A DNA stretch of 16,722 nucleotides from an uncultured Clostridia bacterium (GTDB taxonomy: Bacteria; Bacillota; Clostridia; Christensenellales; Borkfalkiaceae): positions 1 through 16,722 of the forward strand of contig CANQUY010000024.1 in assembly GCA_947627125.1 (NCBI GenBank). Reading direction: 5' to 3'. The translations under genes and the position numbers were made by a program. The stretch's first letter is position 1, and each line of letters starts with the position of its first letter. Of the stretch, positions 13,395 through 16,722 are shown one piece after another. A model generated the notes under the pieces. That model saw nothing but the letters and a program-made list of their open reading frames with translations, did not search any database and was not told where the DNA came from.

Positions 13395-13592
13395 GCGGCG
13401 TCATGCTGAGAAGGGGAGTAAGAACGCAGTCTACGGAAGGTATACCGAAGCATCTCGCCGCATGCTCTACGGACTTTCGCCGCGAGATTCTTCGGGTCAA
13501 GTTCCGTTCTTTCGTCCTGCTCCGTTTCTCAGAATGACGCGGCGGGTTAGCTCCCGTCCTTTCGACCTGCTCCGTTTCTCAGAATGGGGCGG
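13395..13592. repeat. B repeat, A repeat and partial A repeat
   Basis: A type B element (13395-13461), a reversed type A element (13480-13542) and a partial second copy of the A end (about 13556-13592, CTGCTCCGTTTCTCAGAATG). The partial copy repeats the preceding 50-bp stretch, so it is a local duplication. These occupy the space between the divergent cca and lipid kinase promoters; no gene is seen. Confidence 0.82.
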
Positions 13593-13658
13593 CACCCAAA
13601 AATGTCCCGACAACGACAAAAAACGGGGAAAATTCGGTGAAAATTTTTCCTTTCTCCC

Positions 13659-13687
13659 TTGCAAAACTTGACATTTTATTGTATCAT
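13659..13687 (+). promoter_or_regulatory. probable promoter of the lipid kinase-phosphatase operon
   Basis: TTGCAA (13659-13664), a 17-nt spacer and TATCAT (13682-13687). A TTGACA at 13668-13673 has no suitable -10 at the right distance. The start would lie about 17 nt upstream of the ATG at 13711. Confidence 0.55.
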
Positions 13688-13710
13688 AGACGTAAGGAAT
13701 TACCAAAGAT

Positions 13711-14572
13711 ATGTTTCATCTGATCGTCAATCCCGCTACCAAGAAAGCCAAAGAAACGGCCGACGCCGTCACGGCTCGGCTCGACAATGAAAAAAATCGC
13801 CTATGATGTGTTCTTTTCGGCAGAAAAGGGGGACATTGCAAGGGAGGTCTTTCGGCTCACCCGAGAGGAAACGACCATCATCGCGGTCGGCGGGGACGGC
13901 ACCCTCAACGAGGTCCTCTCAAGCATTGCCGAGCCCGAAAAGACGGTCCTCGGCCTCATTCCCGCGGGCACGGGCAACGACTTTGCCGCCAAGGCGAACA
14001 TTCCGCAGGGCGAAAAGGCCCTCGACCTCATTCTCGGGTCGGAGCCCAAATTTACCGACTTTTTGGACTGCGGCGAGGGGAAGCGCAGTATGAACATTGC
14101 GGGGCTCGGCATCGACGTCGATATCTTGGAGCGCAGGGAGCGTGCCAAGCAAAAAGGCAAACATATGTCGTATTTTTCCAGCCTCCTCCGCTCTCTCATC
14201 AAGTACAAACCCGTCAAAATGAAGATCGTTTCGGATGGGGAGGAGAGGGACTATTCCGTCCTCATCGCCGCGGCCTGCAACGGTTCGCTGTTCGGCGGCG
14301 AGATCCCCATCTGCCCGACGGCCGCCATCGACGACGGCAAGATCGACCTCATTGCCGTGGACTGTCCCAAGCGCATCCTTCTGCCCGTCTATCTCATCAA
14401 ACTCATGCGCGGGAAGCTGCAGAAGAGCAAGATCTATCACCGCGTGCTCTGCGAGGAGGCGGAGATCTTTCCCGAGGGGACGGAGAGCGTCCAGCTCGAC
14501 GGGGAACTCATTCCCGCAAAGTCCCTCCATGTGAAGATCGTGAGCGGGAAATTGCGCATGTATCGAGGCTGA
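13711..14572 (+). CDS. diacylglycerol/lipid kinase family protein, apparent 1-nt frameshift
   Basis: YegS/DgkB-like ATP-dependent lipid kinase. The N-terminal piece starts at ATG 13711 with MFHLIVNPATKKAKETADAV and runs into a TGA at 13804. The rest continues in the +1 frame to 14572. Removing one A from the run of seven at 13790-13796 joins them seamlessly (..LDNEKIAYDVFFSAEKG..) into 286 residues, the usual family length. In that corrected numbering the nucleotide-binding elements are NP (7-8), GGDGTLNE (60-67) and PAGTGNDFA (84-92). A start at ATG 13787 in the second frame would make a protein without the first strand and the NP motif, probably inactive. It could be a base-calling error in a homopolymer, a recent mutation, or slippage. 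The stop is 1 nt from the next ATG, so it forms an operon with the phosphatase. Confidence 0.85.
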
Positions 14573-14573
14573 A

Positions 14574-15623
14574 ATGAGCAACTTATATAAGGAAATTCTC
14601 GAAAATATCCCCACGGCGGCGATCGTCGTCAACGAAAAGCTGAGGGTGAGATACTGCAACCGCGCCTTTCGCGCCTACTTCGGCGGACGGGAGCGCGGGA
14701 CGCTTGCGGGCGCCATCTCCTGCACCGAGGAAAAGGACTGCGGCGAGGGGGTCAAATGCGCCTACTGTACCTTCCGCGAGTTCTTTCTCGAGGCGGTGAG
14801 GTCGGGCAAGCCCTCCTTCCGCAAGCTCGTCTTTCGCAGGGGAAAGGAGGCCCTCACCCTCCGTATCAAGGTGAGCCCGATGGGGGAGGGGCTCTTTTTG
14901 GGCCTTGCGGACAACGCGTATGAAACGGAGATCGCCCGCGAAATGTCCTCCGCACAGGATATCCAGCAGCGGCTCCTTCCCGCCGCCAAGAGCGACGCGC
15001 CCTATTCCTTCATGTACATTCCCTGCCGCGAGATCGGCGGGGACCTTCCCGACGTCTATGAAACGGACGGGGAAACAATGGGAGTGCTTGCCGACGTTTC
15101 GGGGAAGGGCATCTCGGCGGGCATGCTCTCCGCCTTTGTGAGGGCGGGATGGGACAGGAGCGAACGTTCCCCCGCAAAAGCTCTCTACGGTCTCAACGCC
15201 AAGTTTCAGGAGCTCAACCTCGACGAGCGTTCCTATGTGACGGCCGTGGCCGTCCGCATCGAGCGGGAACAAAAAAAGCTCATCTATTGCGCCGCAGGGC
15301 ACAATGCGCCCATTCTCTTGAAGGGGGAACAGGGCATCGACGAGATCATCCAGCCCTCGCCGCCCGTTTCCACCTGGATGCCGGGATTCCGCTACGAGGA
15401 CGCCTCGATTTCGTACCATAAGGGGGATATTTTGGCACTCCTGACGGACGGCGTCACCGAGAGCAGGAACAGCCGCGGCGAGCAGTTCTCCCTCGAGCGG
15501 GTGGAGGAGATCCTGCGCCGCTCCGCAAATGCCCAGCGGTTCATCGAGCGGCTCAAGGCCTCGCTGAAGGAATTTTGCGGCACCTTCAACGACGATATCA
15601 CGGCCATTGCGTTCGACCTCTGA
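14574..15623 (+). CDS. PAS sensor with four-cysteine motif fused to SpoIIE/RsbU-type PP2C phosphatase
   Basis: 349 residues, cytoplasmic. An N-terminal PAS-like domain (about 1-115; ILENIPTAAIVVNEKLRVRYCNRAF is split by the helix) carries C50, C56, C62 and C65, spaced C-x5-C-x5-C-x2-C, which looks like an iron-sulfur or zinc site. The linker SAQDIQQRLLP (126-136) is the typical coiled segment before SpoIIE domains. The phosphatase (about 140-349) has the metal residues in GGDLPD (155-160), LADVSGKG (172-179), LLTDGVTES (289-297) and NDDIT (339-343), and AGHNAP (241-246). Relatives dephosphorylate anti-sigma-factor antagonists or other signalling proteins. A similar Cys-rich PAS plus SpoIIE layout is known from HsfB proteins beside [FeFe]-hydrogenases, but no hydrogenase gene lies in this window. 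The ATG is 1 nt after the lipid kinase stop, with GAGG upstream. The target is unknown. Confidence 0.88.
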   Translation: MSNLYKEILENIPTAAIVVNEKLRVRYCNRAFRAYFGGRERGTLAGAISCTEEKDCGEGVKCAYCTFREFFLEAVRSGKPSFRKLVFRRGKEALTLRIKVSPMGEGLFLGLADNAYETEIAREMSSAQDIQQRLLPAAKSDAPYSFMYIPCREIGGDLPDVYETDGETMGVLADVSGKGISAGMLSAFVRAGWDRSERSPAKALYGLNAKFQELNLDERSYVTAVAVRIEREQKKLIYCAAGHNAPILLKGEQGIDEIIQPSPPVSTWMPGFRYEDASISYHKGDILALLTDGVTESRNSRGEQFSLERVEEILRRSANAQRFIERLKASLKEFCGTFNDDITAIAFDL

Positions 15624-15724
15624 TTTTTTCGGCGGGAAGGGGGAATTCGGCCGCTTCGGCCATGCAAAAAACGACCAAAAAATGACAGATTATACCAATG
15701 TCAAAACGTTTTTCCAAAATTTCG

Positions 15725-15752
15725 TTGACAGAATGAAATATCGTGCTATAAT
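15725..15752 (+). promoter_or_regulatory. promoter of the GH16 lipoprotein gene
   Basis: TTGACA (15725-15730), a 16-nt spacer and TATAAT (15747-15752), preceded by TGC as an extended -10. It lies 46 bp before the GTG start. Confidence 0.85.
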
Positions 15753-15798
15753 TTGTTCGAGAAAAACAAATCTATATAATGTCTAAGGAGAGGGAGCT

Positions 15799-16722
15799 GT
15801 GGGCAAAGAACGGAAGTTTCAAAACTTCATGCGGAGAGCGGCCGTTCTCGTTGTCGCGCTCCTTTTTATGCTTTGCTTCGTCGGCTGTGACCTTCATCTC
15901 AACCTTCCCGATTTTTCGGGTGTCGGCGGCACCGTAACGGGAGTCCACCTCGACGCCTACTCCGCAAAGATCCGTGTGGGCGGGCAGTTCAAGCTCTCCC
16001 CCGGGGAGCCCGACAGCGAAACATTCTGGAACATATCGGACGAGAGCGTGGTTGCGGTGGAAAACGGCGTCGTCACGGGCCTTGTGGAGGGAAAAACTGT
16101 CATTTCCACCGTTCTGACGACGGCGGAGGGCAGGGAAATGGTCAACTGCACCGTCACCGTGAGCGCGGAAGTGCAGGGAGTAAAATCCTCCATGACGGAC
16201 GCGACGCTGACCGTGGGGGACGAGATCGTCTTTTACGACGGCCTCCCGCAGGGATATAATGCCGAATGGTCCTCCTCGGACACGGAGGTCGCCGCGGCGG
16301 AGAGCGGTATCGTGACGGCTGTTTCGGCGGGCAAGGCGGAGATCACCGCCGTCTATGGGGATTATTCCGCCTCCTATACCCTCACCGTGGTGGGGGAGGG
16401 AGAACTTCCCGATACGCCCATCGATCCCGAAACGCCCGTAGAGCGGCAGCTCATCTGGTCGGACGAGTTCGACGGAGATACGCTCGACGAGAGCAAGTGG
16501 AGCTATCAGCTCGGCGTGCAGGACGAATATGTGAACGACGGCAGGACGTCCTACGGCCCGTGGTTTTGGGGCAATGATGAACTGCAATACTACACCAAGG
16601 ACGCCGTTTCCCTCGCGGAGGGGATCATGTCGATCACGGCGGAGAGGAAGAGCGGATTGCCGAACGACAGGCAGTTCACTTCCGCCCGCATTGTGACGAG
16701 GGACCAGGGCTACTGGACATAC
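15799..16722 (+). CDS. GH16 beta-glucanase lipoprotein with two Ig-like (Big2) domains, N-terminal part
   Basis: The first 308 residues are visible; the frame is open to the window end. The start is GTG at 15799, with AAGGAG at 15785-15790; an ATG at residue 11 has no ribosome binding site. A lipoprotein signal peptide (basic MGKERKFQNFMRR, hydrophobic stretch, then FVGC with C30 as anchor) places it on the outer face of the membrane. Two bacterial Ig-like domains follow: 46-121 (WNISDESVVAVENGVVTGL is the hallmark) and 125-197 (WSSSDTEVAAAESGIVTAV). After a proline-rich linker (PDTPIDPETPVE), the GH16 domain begins at about 216 with LIWSDEFDGDTLDESKW, FWGNDELQYYT and TSARIVTRDQGYWTY. This pattern is typical of laminarinase/lichenase-type endo-beta-1,3(4)-glucanases. 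The catalytic ExDxxE motif lies beyond the window edge. Confidence 0.92.
   Translation, partial: MGKERKFQNFMRRAAVLVVALLFMLCFVGCDLHLNLPDFSGVGGTVTGVHLDAYSAKIRVGGQFKLSPGEPDSETFWNISDESVVAVENGVVTGLVEGKTVISTVLTTAEGREMVNCTVTVSAEVQGVKSSMTDATLTVGDEIVFYDGLPQGYNAEWSSSDTEVAAAESGIVTAVSAGKAEITAVYGDYSASYTLTVVGEGELPDTPIDPETPVERQLIWSDEFDGDTLDESKWSYQLGVQDEYVNDGRTSYGPWFWGNDELQYYTKDAVSLAEGIMSITAERKSGLPNDRQFTSARIVTRDQGYWTY

Noticed and set aside
13782..13806. Programmed ribosomal frameshifting in the lipid kinase
   Set aside because: Restoring the frame requires skipping one base (+1), not the -1 shift that an A-rich slippery site gives, and no stimulatory structure is apparent. A homopolymer indel is simpler.
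15648..15660. Terminator after the phosphatase gene (GGCCG/CGGCC hairpin)
   Set aside because: The stem is only 5 bp and no T-run follows on either strand.
15772..16587. Leftward open frame of 271 codons opposite the GH16 gene
   Set aside because: The rightward GTG-initiated frame shows a lipoprotein signal, Ig-like domains and GH16 motifs, with a good promoter and RBS; the leftward one shows nothing.

Overview
The window looks like a moderately high-GC Firmicute, most likely a clostridial anaerobe from a gut-type lineage. The support is strong Shine-Dalgarno sequences, sigma-A-type promoters with 16-17 nt spacers, two lipoprotein signal peptides, rubrerythrin, a NifS/IscU/Rrf2 iron-sulfur operon, an rpsF-ssb-rpsR operon and a SpoIIE-type phosphatase. 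The species cannot be fixed from the sequence; a Christensenellales/Borkfalkia-like lineage is a guess.

Layout. 1-272: start of a leftward membrane protein, cut by the window edge. 391-1249: rightward rubrerythrin followed by two overlapping very small genes and a hairpin terminator. 1820-3145: a lipid-anchored HtrA-like serine protease. 3316-5646: leftward operon of cysteine desulfurase, IscU scaffold and Rrf2/IscR-type regulator (the regulator is last), driven by a consensus promoter with a candidate operator. 6076-7197: leftward rpsF-ssb-rpsR with a short structured leader. 7832-11410: a leftward 1192-residue membrane-anchored repeat protein that I do not recognise. 11994-13343: leftward CCA-adding enzyme whose promoter predicts a leaderless mRNA. 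13711-15623: rightward pair of lipid kinase (with an apparent 1-nt frameshift) and PAS-SpoIIE phosphatase. 15799-16722: start of a secreted GH16 glucanase lipoprotein.

Most of the longer intergenic spaces carry copies of one repeat family: short elements of about 55-70 bp with imperfect terminal inverted repeats, in two main subfamilies whose stems differ by a compensatory base-pair change. About twenty copies or parts are present, all outside genes, some in tandem, one pair inside the iscS-iscU operon. A third, shorter relative resembles the TCATTCTGAG/GAAGAATC-type intergenic repeat seen in many bacterial genomes.

Functional themes are oxidative stress and iron-sulfur metabolism (rubrerythrin, iscS-iscU-iscR, and a PAS domain with a four-cysteine cluster) and the cell envelope (HtrA lipoprotein, giant repeat protein, lipid kinase, GH16 lipoprotein). 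The strongest candidates for something undescribed are the giant repeat protein, the hairpin-repeat family with its nested element, and the Cys4-PAS/SpoIIE phosphatase coupled to a lipid kinase.
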